Shown here: positions 30,264 through 42,657 of the stretch, one piece after another
Layout: each line of letters begins with the position of its first letter
Numbering within the stretch: position 1 is the stretch's first letter
Source: Sipunculus nudus
Lineage: Eukaryota > Annelida > Sipuncula > Golfingiida > Sipunculidae
Assembly: GCA_026874595.1 (NCBI GenBank)
Contig: CM049309.1
Span: 93,210,723 to 93,274,722, forward strand
Direction: 5' to 3'
Length of the DNA: 64,000 nucleotides
Notes under the pieces: model-generated
What the model was told of the DNA's origin: nothing
What the model saw: only the letters and a program-made list of their open reading frames with translations
Databases searched by the model: none
Translations under genes and position numbers: made by a program

Positions 30264-31569
30264 CCTTCTCTTTTTCAGTATTAAAAATATTACATGAATA
30301 TTAACTTGAATGTTTTATGCTGATTTTCAAAAGAATCTTCAAGTTTCTTGGATATCAATCTCGATATACTGTAAACGCGTCTGTATAGTTTGCATGCCTT
30401 GTGAGTAATGCTGCAGGTACTCCACCAAAGCCCCCCTCTGTGCGCCTCTGCTAACGAGAGCTTCCAATTAAGCAGTAAGTATATTATTGGAATATTCTGA
30501 AAATTAAAAAAAAAAGACGGGGAGGGGGAGGGGGGCGGACAAACTTCATGGGTAATGCCCGAGTACAATTGTCAGATTACTAGATTACATTGCAGATAAT
30601 GACCATGAATGTTGAGTAAAAAACTTTTTCTTTCCAGTGTTACGAGATACCCTAAATTTTAAACGAAGCAGGTTTAACATACACTGACCTAAAAAGACAC
30701 AACAGTGTGCAAATATAGCACATGAGTCTATACGTCTGTAAAATATTTTAAAACTATAATGTGGGCACTCGACAAGAGACAGGTAGCCGCAGAATCACAG
30801 AGAAGTATGAAGGATTAACGTCTCCTGACATGACAGCCCTCCAGATTGTAGCATCATATATAGATGCCTTTGTATTCAAAAATGCACTGATGGACAAAAT
30901 TAAAAAAAAAGGTGCACAAGATGATTTGATTCAGGCAATAGGCGCGCGCCCCCCTAAAATCTGTTTGACAAATTTTCAGGGGGGCACCAAATTTTGTAAA
31001 TTGTCAGGTCGTGCCTAGACCTTTTGCAAAATAAGCTAATAAATATGTATTTGTAAGGCCCAGGTCGTAGTTTAAACTGTTTCAATTTAGTAACTGTTTT
31101 GGGTGACACGTAGCTATAACGGACCAAACAAAATCCTCACTGGAAGCTGCTGCTCATAAATCGGTCGATCATGTTGTATGATGCATGGGGCATGACAGTC
31201 CTGGCGGTTAGCCAATAGATAGCGGTTCAGAGATTGGTTCATGCAACGTCAGTGGCGTGGTGTTCAATCCCCCCCGTGGTTTATCTAAATTTAAGTCACA
31301 TTCAGAGCGTCAATATATCTGCAGGAAACTGGACAAAATATATCCTTTCTACTCAAACATCACTGATTTTTAATAAATCTTAATAATTTGATCGGATAGA
31401 CACATTACCAATCGTCAGCGGTTGTCACCCCTGGCGCGAAGTATAGGCTTAACTCTATGCATAGGCAAAAAAACAGTAGAAACTGTGGTTTTGTATTTTG
31501 AAATAATTTTAAAACATTTGACCTGTGACATGGGCTAGTTTTCTTGTGGGATCTTGATCCAAAGTTTTT
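30264..31569. other. Intergenic; nothing recognised
   Basis: The 85-codon plus-strand frame at 30761-31018 (MGTRQETGSRRITEKYEGL...) is unrecognised, and its 3' third overlaps a G-rich/C-rich tract. I leave it uncalled. Confidence 0.3.
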
Positions 31570-32805
31570 AATGTGCCCATTTTTTTGTTATATTAATATA
31601 AATATATACAGCTGTATATGTTCAAACAGACATTACATTTACAAGACGATACAATTACTAATCTATAAACAAATATAAACATATCCATCACTTAACACTT
31701 CACACCTAATACATATAATACTTAGATATACCAAACATAAACTATACTCCTAAAATCAATTTCCAAGAACCCTGAAACAAAGAAATACATATACATATAT
31801 ATATATATACACTAACAGTGTAGAAATACATATACATCTCTCTCTATATATATATATATACTAACAGTGTACACATGTGTTTACCTGCGCATTCTTTTAC
31901 ATGATATTTAACCTAAAACTATAAAAAAAAATAAACACAAGGAAGAAAGTTACACACTGATCAAAATAACAAAATTATACAGATCTCTATATAAATTTAC
32001 TAAACATAATTAACAACAACAAACCTCCGTCTACAGGTTACCTGAAATTGAATGATTAAATTGTATGTAACGAATACACTGCCCCTTAAAGCTCTCAACC
32101 ATCTAACTAGTACAAGATTAGTAACCAAAGAAATCCTCCAGCATCTCTATATGAGACAAATCCTTTAGCATAAAATAAACTACGGACCAAAAGATGATCA
32201 AGATATAACCAAAACAAAAATAAAATCAAACATTTAACCAAAAAGAATGTTAAACAGTAATAACTTAAGCTCATCATAAACCGCACCCCCATGTACGTGT
32301 GTCAACCTCGTCTATCAACGCCACCCAGTGGTTAGAAAAACAACTATTCCTATGTTTAAAAAGAGCAATCAAAGCCAGATAAATATTTATATACAATCAG
32401 AACTATATCCTGAAACAATTTGATTTTACAAAATTTCACAATTAAAAGAATAATTATTTTTATAGACACCTGCAAAGAAAATCATGCATGGTATAGTAAA
32501 CGAAGGGAATGATTACAAACAATTAATAACTAATATGCATTAATTATATCTTTAGTCAGTTTCTAAAAGAAGATCAAGCATTAATCTATTTATTAACCCT
32601 TTGAAAACCAATATGATACATTAATGGTATACAAACAATAATAACCAAAATACAATACAACAAGGTCCATACAAAAAAATCATAAATACACTCCACACAT
32701 ATAAAAAGAAAAAAAAAACAAGTTTCCCTCAATATGAATGAATTAACTAAGATAAATGAAACATAATCTGAATTTAACATTAACCTAATTTAAAATGTGC
32801 CCATT
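31570..32805 (-). mobile_element. AT-rich 1.2-kb insert flanked by 12-bp direct repeats (probable retroposed sequence)
   Basis: AATGTGCCCATT occurs at 31570-31581 and 32794-32805. Read on the minus strand, the insert ends in a short A-run (AACAAAAAA) against the repeat, as expected for a target-primed retroposition of an AT-rich transcript or LINE 3' part. It holds two (TA)n stretches near 31795 and 31845. No recognised protein; the hydrophobic minus frames at 32107-32292 and 32586-32780 are composition-driven. Confidence 0.5.
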
Positions 32806-33430
32806 CACCTACCTTTTGAAAAAGAATTTATGTGATTTCTGGCTTCCTCTGGTATATATTAATGATCTTAGGGTAATTCTGGATATGAACAGTTCTTGTA
32901 AGGCCTCCGTGAAGGATGTATGAATTTGTTCATCCAATAAATATGTTTGTAAACACAGATATGTTTACAAACGGAAAAGAAACATGTAACCTAAGTTGTT
33001 AGTTTGCATTTCTGTGGAGTTAGAAAAGTCAGTTGTTGCAAAACGTCAGTTGCGAAGGTCTGGCTCATCTGACCTGCCGCCCGATATCCTTGTTGAATTT
33101 GTTTTGATTATTTCGGCAGGCCCCCACATATTATAAACTAAACAAACAGCCTGTGTGCTGTAATATCCACGTTTTCTGGCCTATTTTTGTTAAAAGCTCC
33201 AAGGGATTATCTTTCGTTTTTAAAGGTCAAATAGGTGATTTTGCCCACTTTTAGCCACGTTTTATGCACAACACAATGCAGTACAGCATGCGAACAGCCA
33301 AGGCAAACTATTGGTCACAAGTAGCTTAATTCCCTATAGTTTTTGCGCCTGTGTACAGCCTGTATATATATATAGGCCTATGTATTGGCTGTGAAGAAAA
33401 GAATGTCCAAAAACAAATTACAGACCTCTT
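32806..33430. other. Intergenic; nothing recognised
   Basis: No repeat or coding signal that I can support. Confidence 0.3.
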
Positions 33431-34450
33431 CACACAATCTCAGAGAGGGTAAGTTTTTTACCTGATTTAATTTTACCTGGGCCTTTGGGCCGAAAATATG
33501 ATTTGAACACCCTGTATGCCAGATTAGTATAAATCGTATCTATTAGGCTTAGAATCTTTCAACACAACATCCAGGGAGGTTCTAGGCAAATATCCTTGGA
33601 AACATGAAAATCGGCCATGGTGACCTAAATTTGGCGAACTATGGGTCGAAAACATGATCTGAGCTTACTTTTCGTCAGACGGGAACCAATTGTCATTGTT
33701 GGGCCTAGAATCTTCTGATGTAAAATTTAGAGAGATCTTGACCAAATGCCTTTGGAAACATGAAATAAGGTCACTGTGACCTATATTATGATATCTATAT
33801 AATAAAAATTTGAGCACCCTGAATGTAAGAAGGGCAAAAATCGTATCTGTTAGGCCCAAAATATTCTAAAGTAATATCCAGGGAGGTTCTTGACAAATCT
33901 CCTTGGAAACTTGAAATTATGACATGGTGGCCGATATTCTGTGAGCCATGAGCTTAAAACATCATTTTGAGCACCCAGACAGACAGGACACCGATTGTGT
34001 TCGTTGGACCAAGAATCTTCTAATGTAATTTTTAAGGAGATCCTGGGCAAATGTCCGTGGAAACATGAAATTAGGTCACTGTGCCTAATATTCTGTGAGC
34101 TATAGTAAAAAGATTACCTATATTCTGGGAGCTACAGGAAAAAGACCTGATTTGAGCACTCTAGGTGGCACATATGTTAGCGGTTGGACCTGGAAACATT
34201 TTTTTAAAATTAAGATTAAAATCAAAACCTTCTTGGAATCCCTAAATAAGGTCACTTTGACCCATATTGTTTAAGCACTTGGCAACCTATAAGTTAGATG
34301 TAAACAAATCGTTGCAGTTAGACATGGAACTTAGCATATACAGAGTCCCTGGTTAAAATCATCTTGGAAGCGCTAACTAAGCTTACTGTATTATCTATTT
34401 CCTATAAGGCCTATGGACAAAACGCCTGATTCTTAGCACTCTAGAAGCCA
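33430..34450 (-). repeat. About six family B 165-bp modules, minus orientation, no ends
   Basis: Read on the minus strand, units contain a TCACAGAATATTAGG stretch, TGACCTAATTTCATGTTTCC and GGGTGCTCAAA, the same module as at 18825-20280. Neither the family B head palindrome nor the AGCTCAG hairpin is present, so this is an internal fragment. Confidence 0.65.
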
Positions 34451-36976
34451 TTCTGTCCTATAAATAATTCTCCATATCACAACATTGATAATTAATACAT
34501 GCATTGCCTGCACATGTCTGTCAATTTCATCTGAGCGCCATGGTATATGGTGGCCCTTAGGTCTCACAAAAACGCGCGCCGCGCCTCAGTATATACATTC
34601 AGTAAAATCCTGCGAAAAGATTTTACACTTGCACTATGCCCAGCGGCAAATTGCAAGTTTTTCCCATACAACATCATTTTTTTCATGAGAGTTTGGTTTT
34701 CCTGTCTAATAATAGAGAAACGTGTATGTTTTTACAATCAACTAAATTACAATGAATATAAATAACAGTAATTTTTACCAGACTCAATTACACTTCAAAT
34801 GGATATATATCATTTGCATGCGTGTGTTTTCAAAGTGTTTGTGAAAAAAAAAACCCAAAATGCCATTAAGTTTGGAATTTAGCCCCGCCTTTAAGCTGCA
34901 AAAGGAAAAAATAATAATCGACTTTTCTTGGACAAACAAATTTCTCATTAAACTGGATATAAAGTCATCGAAGAGTCAAATTCGGTTATTAATGTTACAT
35001 TTGGGTCCTTTTAATGAGATTTGAATTTTTACTTTTAGTTTTCGAAATTTCAAATATATGAGAATATAAAAAATATATAACATTATCTAAATTTTTGTAG
35101 AAGGGCTGGTCCCATCATTTAACCGTCTGGTTCTCCACAATAAAACATGCGCATTGATATGACAGATAAAAAGGTGAACAGCTAAAAAGAAGAAATGCAT
35201 TTAAAATCTAAATTTGACATTATTTCTTCAAGCTTAATGGATCTTGTGAGCAAGTGAACGCATTAGAAAAGGTTAATGCTAATAATTTACAGGCTGTATA
35301 ATGAATCTATCCTAATATCAAATAGTATTTCTAACTAAATTAATTTTAATCAGCTTAATTGAAGGCAAATATATATTTTACTCAATACAAAGAGTCTTTT
35401 TGTAAACTTATAGTACACATACTTTTAGTTTTATGACCGTCCTTAGACTGACACACATGACGTAGGCTTACCAAGCCGACCTTGCATCATGTAAGATCAC
35501 ATGAAAGCTGTAACTGTTCCACGCTCAAACTGCCAGGACTGTTAAATGAATGTTTGACAGGAACTGCTGCCACAACCTCATAGGGGTGTCGGAGGGGGCA
35601 TAACACAAAAGCAGAAATCGTTCTTATTTCATCTATTTCAAATTCAATATTTAATTATTTATGAAGACAAGCAAGATGCCCAAACCTAAAGAAGCTGAAA
35701 CATTCCATGTGAACGGCAGAAGTCATGGCTCAGAAATCTCTTGGACAGTAATGAAAAATGACTGTATAACCATTGAGTTAATATATATCAAAATTTATTC
35801 TTCTAAAATACATATAAATATGAGCATTGTATTTATATATATATATAGACCCACGCTTTACGCATAACGTTTCTTTGTTTCTTTTTTTGCTTTGGTTTTT
35901 AATTTGATTGATGGATGGTTTAACGGTATTTGGCCTCCATGAATGAAAATTATGCATATGGATCGTTAGAGTTGCCTATGACGCTAGGGATCCTCCAAAA
36001 TTTCATGGCACCCACACGGACTCTCCAAATTTTGGGCTATTGCAAGCCATGACAACCCATATACCCCAACCCAGCCAATATAGCTTGCAAATAAGTATAT
36101 ATACTCACCTTAAGATTGGTCCGACAAAATAACCAATCATAATCTACCGATGCATGTTTACAGCTTTGAATTAAAAAAAAGATAACATGAATGTTTTCTA
36201 TAATTCCTGAGTCCTTTAATTTGTATATTTTACTGATTCCCCTATCTACGAATAAACACCTATTTATCTCAGATCCACTGAGGTATTTTTTTAAGAAAAA
36301 GAAAGGAACTGTAAATTACAAAAATAAATGGTAAAGAAATGAACTGAGTGACTATTATTGAGAGGGAAAGAGAGTGGGGGAGGGAGGGGAAAAGGCGAAT
36401 GGTTATCTTTATTTTGCAGTCATGTGAGAGAGGGGTGTCGCTTTAGAGGGCCACGGGGTGGTTTCCTGGCTTAATAAAAATAAAGATAATTAGAATAAGC
36501 TGTTACTGAGGGGTATCTCAATTAAGGATTAAGTGGTGGCATTGTTTCTATCTTATATCATTGTTAACATCAATGATAAAGTGACGTGTACCAATTCTGG
36601 CCTAGACTATAGCATGTTAATATATTCCGTTCGGTGTTAAGTTCATATGGTAGAAAGTAGCTGATGATTGAAATGGTAGTAGCTGCAGTGATTCTGTACC
36701 ACATAAAATATTTTATCATTTTTTAAAGATAAATTTAAATCAATTTAATATTGTCTGTTTTTTTAGGCAAATGAACATTGTTGATCGGTTGATCGACTAT
36801 TCTTAAGGTTTGCGGCCGATATCTGTTATTTTGATGATCTGTCTACATGTTTAAGACAACGAGTACACTGAAAGTGGAACAGAAATGAGATACCTACATA
36901 ACTTTAATCAGTTTTTTTTTAAAATTATTTCATTGGGGACGAATTCTACACGTGTTCAGTATAGGTGAGGGTTTTT
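34451..36976. other. Intergenic; nothing recognised
   Basis: AT-rich, with a G+A-rich stretch near 36360-36395. Short frames at 34485-34765 and 35661-35867 lack any motif. Confidence 0.35.
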
Positions 36977-36984
36977 ATAGTCTG

Positions 36985-37309
36985 ATATCACCGACGATGT
37001 CAGTCTCTTCCGACTTTGCATTCCTGGTCTTTCGGGCCTGCTCATTCTTGTAGCTTTTCTCGGCTCCCTGGGAAGCAAACAACCCAAGCTGCCATATCAG
37101 GCGCAAGAGGGTTAAATTATTCGTTCTACATTTGCCTTCCTCCTATGACCAGTACCCATTCACTCCTGGGTCGAGAGAGCGCACCCTTGTGGTAAAGACT
37201 TTGCCTAAGAGTCTCAGCGCAGACGGCGGTCAGAACGGGACGCGAACCCAAGACCCTGCGGTCACAAGTCCAGCGCCCTATCCATTACGGCACCACGCTC
37301 CCCATAGAC
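36985..37309 (-). mobile_element. tRNA-derived SINE
   Basis: On the minus strand the head (about 37303 downwards) reads GGGGAGCGTGGTGCCGTAAT, GGATAGGGCGCTGGACTTGT, then GGGTTCGCGTCCC. This is a tRNA-like region with an A-box-like TGGTGCCGTAATGG and a good B box (GGTTCGCGTCC). The anticodon-loop-like CTTGTGA would place TGT (Thr) in the anticodon position. A non-tRNA body with CCCAGGAGTGAATGGGTAC follows, a phrase common in invertebrate SINEs. TATAGTCT at 36977-36984 and 37310-37317 may be the target duplication. The 60-codon plus-strand frame here is spurious. Confidence 0.7.
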
Positions 37310-37900
37310 TATAGTCTCTTAACTGCTTGAATTGTTCATTTAAAAGTGTTGCATTAATTTGACATCAATATACACGCCCTTCTAATAATTTGCCTAAGAG
37401 GATACTCATGAAATAAAACATTTTATACAAATTAATATGAATTTCATATGGATTATTATTATTTGGGACGTACTCCAATCAAGTTATCAGAACGTTATGA
37501 AGACGTCGTACTCCAAACGTGTTATCAGAACGTTATGAAGATGTCTCGACGACGTCTGCCGATGATGATATAAAAGCCTTCATCTGGGTATTATCGCTAT
37601 ACCACCTCAGTGTTTTCTCTTAACTGCTGGAAGACTTAATCCAAAAGTGTTCCATAAATGTAACACTAATTTACACGCCTTTTTGATGATCCACCTAAAA
37701 CGGTTCTCCTGAAGTATGATAATTGTATACAGATTTATATGATATTCATATGAACTATTATCCTTGTGAAATAATGTCAAATGTGTTATCAGAACACTTG
37801 GAAGATGTCTCTATGATATGATAATGACGCTAATGTAGCCGCCAATCAAATAGTCTCTTACCTGCATGAATCCTTGAAATCGTTGCATAACTTTGATGTT
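37310..37900 (+). repeat. Diverged about 300-bp direct repeat, two copies and part of a third
   Basis: TAGTCTCTTAACTGC, AAAAGTGTTGCAT, TACACGCC, CATATGGATTATTA and TTATCAGAACGTTATGAAGA recur as TTTCTCTTAACTGC, AAAAGTGTTCCAT and so on about 300 bases later. A third start (AGTCTCTTACCTGCATGAAT) is near 37853. The SINE abuts its left edge. Confidence 0.6.
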
Positions 37901-38482
37901 TTTCCTTATTTTTTTCTAGAAGTGGGGATTTATAAGTTATGAATACTGTTAACACACAATTTTGTCAACATTATGATCAAGACCCGGCAACACACTCGAG
38001 AGGTCATTTGGACTGAAAAGAAGGGACGCATATAAAATAAAGTAAAGAGACTTCCTAGTACACAAGGTTGTAGCATGTCGGTAAACACATAAGTACTCTG
38101 ATGTATAGTGTGTAAGCTGTGTTTTCGTCTAATCTTGTTCTAAGAGCGTTGACTACGTAAAGTCGTCGTTACACGTTTGCAAGTTTTATATAACTTTACA
38201 CTGTAGCATCATTTCATTGGTGTTTTGATCAACATAGGAATTAGGCTTGAGGATTAAAAATTTATTTATTCTTATTTGCACAGGTCTTACAATTGCAGAG
38301 AGGTTTTGTAACTTTAATTAAGACGGAACTAATTTACCGAACACTGTCTGTATTTTCAGGCATAGTGTGTATATAAGATAAAAAATGACGTTTTTGATAG
38401 TTTGTTTCTCTGTGTTCTGTCAGGGATGTAGCAAACTTAGGAAGTTCTTTCAGCTCATAGTTACAAATAAACATCTATACAT

Positions 38483-40003
38483 AACAAGTGGCCCGTGGGT
38501 CATGACGCTCAGCCGACTGACACGTTGACAATATGTCCTTGCACAGACAACTAATTAAGGTAATGTAGATGGCATCATTGTTCATGCATATAAGCTTAAG
38601 TTCATCAAGACCCATAAGCACGACAAATCTGATGACAAACCAACCAGCCTTTCATGAGGAATCTGGCAATTTGTGTGTATTTGCATTATTTCTAGGGTGT
38701 TCAAACATACCCCAAAACTCTGAGAATTATTTCATTATTCTGGGGGGTACTTCAGAGCCCCCTAGCTTGAAGAATATGGGTACCAGAGACCTAATTCCAG
38801 GTTTCCAAGGAGACTTTTGATGGTCCTCCCTGCATGTTGAGACAGAAGATTTTTAGTCTAGCAGTTACGATTTGTGTTCTCTTAACAGATGACCATATCT
38901 TTTTAATGTCTCAAAAAAAAGAGAAAAAAAAAAATTCGTAAATTATCGAAAAAAATACAGGTGGCGCCACCAGTCTGCAGAAACTGATAAAAAACTCCAT
39001 GATGAATATCAATGCAAAGAATCATGGTGATCAATGCATTAGTTGTTCAGATACTTGAGCTTTTGTATCAAATTTTTTATTATTCTGGGGGTACTTCGGA
39101 TCCCCATAGCTGGAAGAATATGGGTAACAGAGACCTGATAACAGGTTTCCAAGAAGACTTTTTATGGACCTTTCTGGATTAAAAGTGAGAAGATTCCATG
39201 TCTAGCGGTTACGATTTGTGCCCTTTTAACAGATGACAGCATCTTTGGAGGTCTCAAAAATAGAAAAAAAAAATCGTAAAAAAATCGAAAAAAAATACAG
39301 GTTGCGCCACCAGTCTGCAGAAACTGATGTAACACCCCATGATGAATATCCATGCAAAGAATCATGGTGATCAATGCATTAGTTGTTCAGATATTTGAGT
39401 TTTTGTATCAAATTTTTTATTATTCTGGGGAGGTACCTGGGAGCCCCGTAGCTTAAAGAATTTGGGTAACAGAGACCTAATTCTAGGTTTTTCAAGGAGA
39501 CTTTTCATGGACCTAACTGGATGTAAAATTTGAAGATTCCAGTTCCAGTGTTTACGATTTGTGCCCTGTTAACAGATGACTGAATCTTTTTAGGTCTCAA
39601 AATAGAGAAAATAAAATCGTAAAAAATCGAAAAATACAGGTAGCGCCACCAGTCTGCAGAAACTGATGAAACACTCCATGATCAATATCCATGCTAAGAA
39701 TCATGGTGATCAATGCATGAGTTGTTCAGATACTTGAGCTTTTGTATCAAATTTTCATTATTCTGGGGGGTACTTCGGAGTCCCATAGCTGGAAGAATAT
39801 GGATAACAGAGACCTAATTCCAGGTTTCCTAGGAGATTTTTCATGGACCTCTCCGGATGTAAAGTTAGAAGATTCCAGGTCCAGTGGTTACGATTTGTGC
39901 CTTGTTAAAGGACAGACGGCCGGATGACCGGACGGCCGGACGGACGACGGACAAAGAGTGATCGCTTTAGCCCAGATGACTTACATTCAGCTGAGCTAAA
40001 AAT
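38483..40003 (+). mobile_element. Complete family B subtype II element, four modules
   Basis: Head: AACAAGTG, palindrome TGGCCCGTGGGTCA (38489-38502) and GCTCAGCCGAC (38507-38517). Core: four about 330-bp modules with an exact GGTGGCGCCACC at 38960 and near copies (GGTTGCGCCACC, GGTAGCGCCACC). Tail: alternating CCGGA/CGGAC run and hairpin 39968-39998 (arms TAGCCCAG and CTGAGCTA). Same layout as 11167-13090. Confidence 0.8.
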
Positions 40004-40389
40004 CATCAACTGCATTCCTTTTTTTTATTATAAAGGGTTGTCTCAGAATAATTTCAGCTCAATACTTTTTTATTGTTTCTGTGCGCCACTGTGCGCTCTA
40101 ATAATTCCATATTTTCCACATGATTAACATATGTAACAAAAGACGGAACATCAACATCCTTACGATATCTAATATCAACATATCAAGAAGACGTTTGAGT
40201 TCATTTTTCTCACATCCAACATATATTTAACTGTCTTGTAATATAGGCATATCAATACTTACTTTCATTACCCATATGTGCCCTATGACACTTACAAAAT
40301 AGATTGACAACAGTTTCTTTTTAAATGAAGCAATAAGAACATTTTTCAGTGTCCGAGATTTTCCATATGAAGAGTTTTTCACTAACCGC

Positions 40390-40800
40390 TAAGATAATTT
40401 TACACTGAAAATGTCGCACATACATATATAAGGTAACAGTGTATACTAATATAGCTCCAGGCATTCCTCCTTCTTCTGGATCGCTGAGTAGTACATCATA
40501 TCTTATTTTCAGTTTTCTTCCATTCCAGATGAAGTCAGTCATAAAATTTTTCACCTTCTTGATAAATCCATAGGAGGCTCCTTTATATATAGAACATATA
40601 GAATCTTTGACACATATATAGACTTGACTACTGTATTTCTACCAAAAATTGACAACTACCTTTGTCGCTATAAATTCAGGATTTTCTTCGTGTATTCAAA
40701 AACATTATCAAAGTTAAGAATATGTGAAAGTTTCTCATCATATGTGTGCCATATACTGTTACAGGTGTCTCTTTTATTGGGCGCTGTTGACATTCTGTTT
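40390..40800 (-). pseudogene. L1/Tx1-type LINE reverse transcriptase fragment, frameshifted
   Basis: Minus-strand frames give LNFDNVFEYTKKILNL, then in a shifted frame a stretch like LSIFGRNTVVKSIYVSKILY, then DFIWNGRKLKIRYDVLLSDP and EEGGM. These are the familiar landmarks of the C-terminal part of L1-like reverse transcriptases (W.QR.LS..GR..V.KS, then FIWNG..KIK......GG). At least one frameshift and one stop interrupt it. Confidence 0.7.
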
Positions 40801-41553
40801 CGTGTTGGGCTCAGATCCTGGGCGTCAATTGCTATGGCGTGTAGAGACACAGCGTTCGGTGTAATCCGTACTGGGTGAACCCTGGCGTGTAATGACACAG
40901 CGCTCGTGCTGATCTTAAGTTTTCTGGGCTGTTCGCGGTCTATGAGCGCGTCTTGTATTGTTCTTTGGGCGCGTGTGTATAATGTATTGTTGTGTTCTTT
41001 GGATTGTTTGTGAAATAGAAGTTTCTAGGCTTTGGGTGTGTTTAGAGCCCAGAGAAGAGAGAGAGGGAAATATTCCAGCGGACACGGAAGAGTGTGAGTC
41101 AGTTTGTGGACCTTTCCGATAATTGCAGCATTTAAAGATATTCTTCGAACTTTGTAACAGATTTTATTAGGTTTTCAGTTTGCCTTTGGGACTACTACTA
41201 AAACTTCACTTTTGGATAACAACAGATTGTTTTCGAGATTACATTGGACTATTATTCTCTGAGAAGATTTACGTTATATGTTCATCTGAATTATATGTCT
41301 TAAAGGACTTATTGAGCTGTGACAGTGGTGGTATCCAGAAAAGCCTAGGATCCGGACACTCTGGTACTGTACCCTTTACTTGTTATTCTTTGTAATTGTA
41401 TTGATTTACTGTTATACTGTTGTTATACTGTGTAATTGTATTGATTTAGTGTATTGTAATGTTAGGGCTGTTTTAAGCTGTTTTATTTGTTAACAAAAAA
41501 CAACTGACTTCTTTATTCATTTCCCTAGACATTTCACACTGCCTAGTGTTACA
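40757..41553 (+). mobile_element. Possible solo LTR (TGTTACA ... TGTTACA)
   Basis: An approximately 800-bp segment starts TGTTACAGG and ends CTAGTGTTACA, fitting TG...CA LTR ends. It has a CpG-rich first half (40800-41100) and a T-rich second half with a TTTATTTGTTAAC stretch. It interrupts the L1-like pseudogene side. Flanking bases do not form a 5-bp target duplication. Alternatively the 8-bp TGTTACAG at both edges is itself a duplicated target. Confidence 0.35.
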
Positions 41554-41759
41554 GAATCTGATTTTTATTTATCTCTGTAACAAACTGTATGCTCGTCAAG
41601 ACTAGGTGATTTGTTGTTATTATGTTCCGTAACAATACCTTTCGAGATCCCCCCCCCCCCCTTAACCAACGAACTTTTTGTAAGACAATTTTTATGCGTG
41701 ACACCAGTTGATCGCTCCCGGCAAAAAAATCCTGGATCCGCGCCCAGCTGTCCAAACAT

Positions 41760-42330
41760 TGCTTACTTCGTCTACCTGACGTCCGTACTATGTTTGCATG
41801 ACGTGGATGCCACGTCTGCATGACGTCGGCCCTTTGTTTGCACAGCGTATAAGCGACGTCTGAATGATGTCAAATTTCTGCAAATCGTATATGTTACGCC
41901 TGCGCGACGTCTATGCTATATTTGCTCAATGTGTCTGCAACGTTGATCTGCATGACGACAACCTCATTAAATGTCTGCACAACGTATGTGCTACATCTGC
42001 AAGACGTCCATGCATTGTTCGCAAAGCGTGTTTGCGACGTCTGCATCACGTCAGCCCTATGTCTGCACGACGTATGTGCGACGTCTGCACGACGTCCGTC
42101 CGTACCATGTCTGTACGTCCAATTATCGTACGGTATGTGTGACCTCTGGGAAACCCTTCGGTGATATCTGCATGTCTGCACAACGCCCACAACATTATTA
42201 GGGTACGTAGCAGAACGTCAACTTCACGTCAATCAAACGTATTCATAGTGTCTTCATTAGGCCTATCTGGAGAAATTATGACAGCAACGTCATATGTGAG
42301 CCTACGTTTCATGACGTTCAGAAAACGAAA
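41760..42330. repeat. Degenerate GACGT/CACGT-rich array upstream of MTAP
   Basis: A diverged array with a spacing of roughly 17-18 bases, built on phrases such as GTCTGCACGACGTATGTGC and TGCATGACGTC. I count about ten exact GACGT pentamers between 41780 and 42120, several inside CRE-like TGACGTC. Looser ACGT motifs continue to about 42330. Several overlapping frames are open on both strands because stop-free units repeat; none looks like a real protein. Confidence 0.6.
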
Positions 42331-42499
42331 CAATTTATTAAAGACAAAGATCTCACCTATGACACACTTTTTGCGAATTCTTACGTTTAAAAGGCGTTTT
42401 AGGGGGAAATGTTTTGGTAACGTTTTCTGGACGTTAAATGGTTCAAAGGGGGGGGGGGGGGGGGGGGGGGGGCATTCCGAACGTGGTATACGTTTTCCG

Positions 42500-42615
42500 A
42501 CTTTCGACACCCAGGTTTTAGTCCACATTTCTCACTCTCGACCGACTTTCCACCACAGTGTGCCTGTGGCCTGTGGCTCTCACGTGCAATCATTCATTCA
42601 AAAATAATCACTAAC
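42500..42615 (+). promoter_or_regulatory. Candidate MTAP promoter and 5' UTR with E-box
   Basis: Just upstream of the MTAP start codon is a pyrimidine-rich tract (about 42527-42552) and a perfect E-box CACGTG at 42581-42586, a MYC/USF-type site. No TATA box was seen. A G-run of about 25 bases at 42448-42472 and an ACGT-rich array lie further upstream. Confidence 0.35.
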
Positions 42616-42657
42616 ATGGCAGACCAAGGTCATGCAAATGACAGAGTGAAAGTAAAG
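42616..42657 (+). CDS. MTAP: MTAP coding exon 1
   Basis: 14 codons, [14 protein letters not shown], ending in VK like the vertebrate first exon, then the donor GTGAGA at 42658. The start is the only ATG that gives this frame, and its context AACATGG is good. The N-terminal residues before VK are not conserved in the family, so the assignment rests on length, the VK ending, phase 0 and the match of exon 2. Confidence 0.85.

Noticed and set aside
32107-32780. Hydrophobic minus-strand frames suggesting a membrane protein or mitochondrial insert
   Set aside because: Hydrophobicity follows from AT-rich composition; no mitochondrial gene motif was seen.
37132-37314. 60-codon plus-strand frame and possible functional tRNA gene on the minus strand
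   Set aside because: The anticodon stem is broken and a non-tRNA body follows, so it is a SINE head and not a tRNA gene; the frame is its shadow.
41864-42201. Overlapping frames of 76-98 codons on both strands
   Set aside because: They arise from the degenerate GACGT array; cysteine- and histidine-rich content reflects the TGCACGACGT repeat and not a zinc-finger protein.
42229-42607. 148-codon plus-strand frame upstream of MTAP
   Set aside because: It depends on reading through a G-run of about 25 bases as polyglycine and has no conserved segment.
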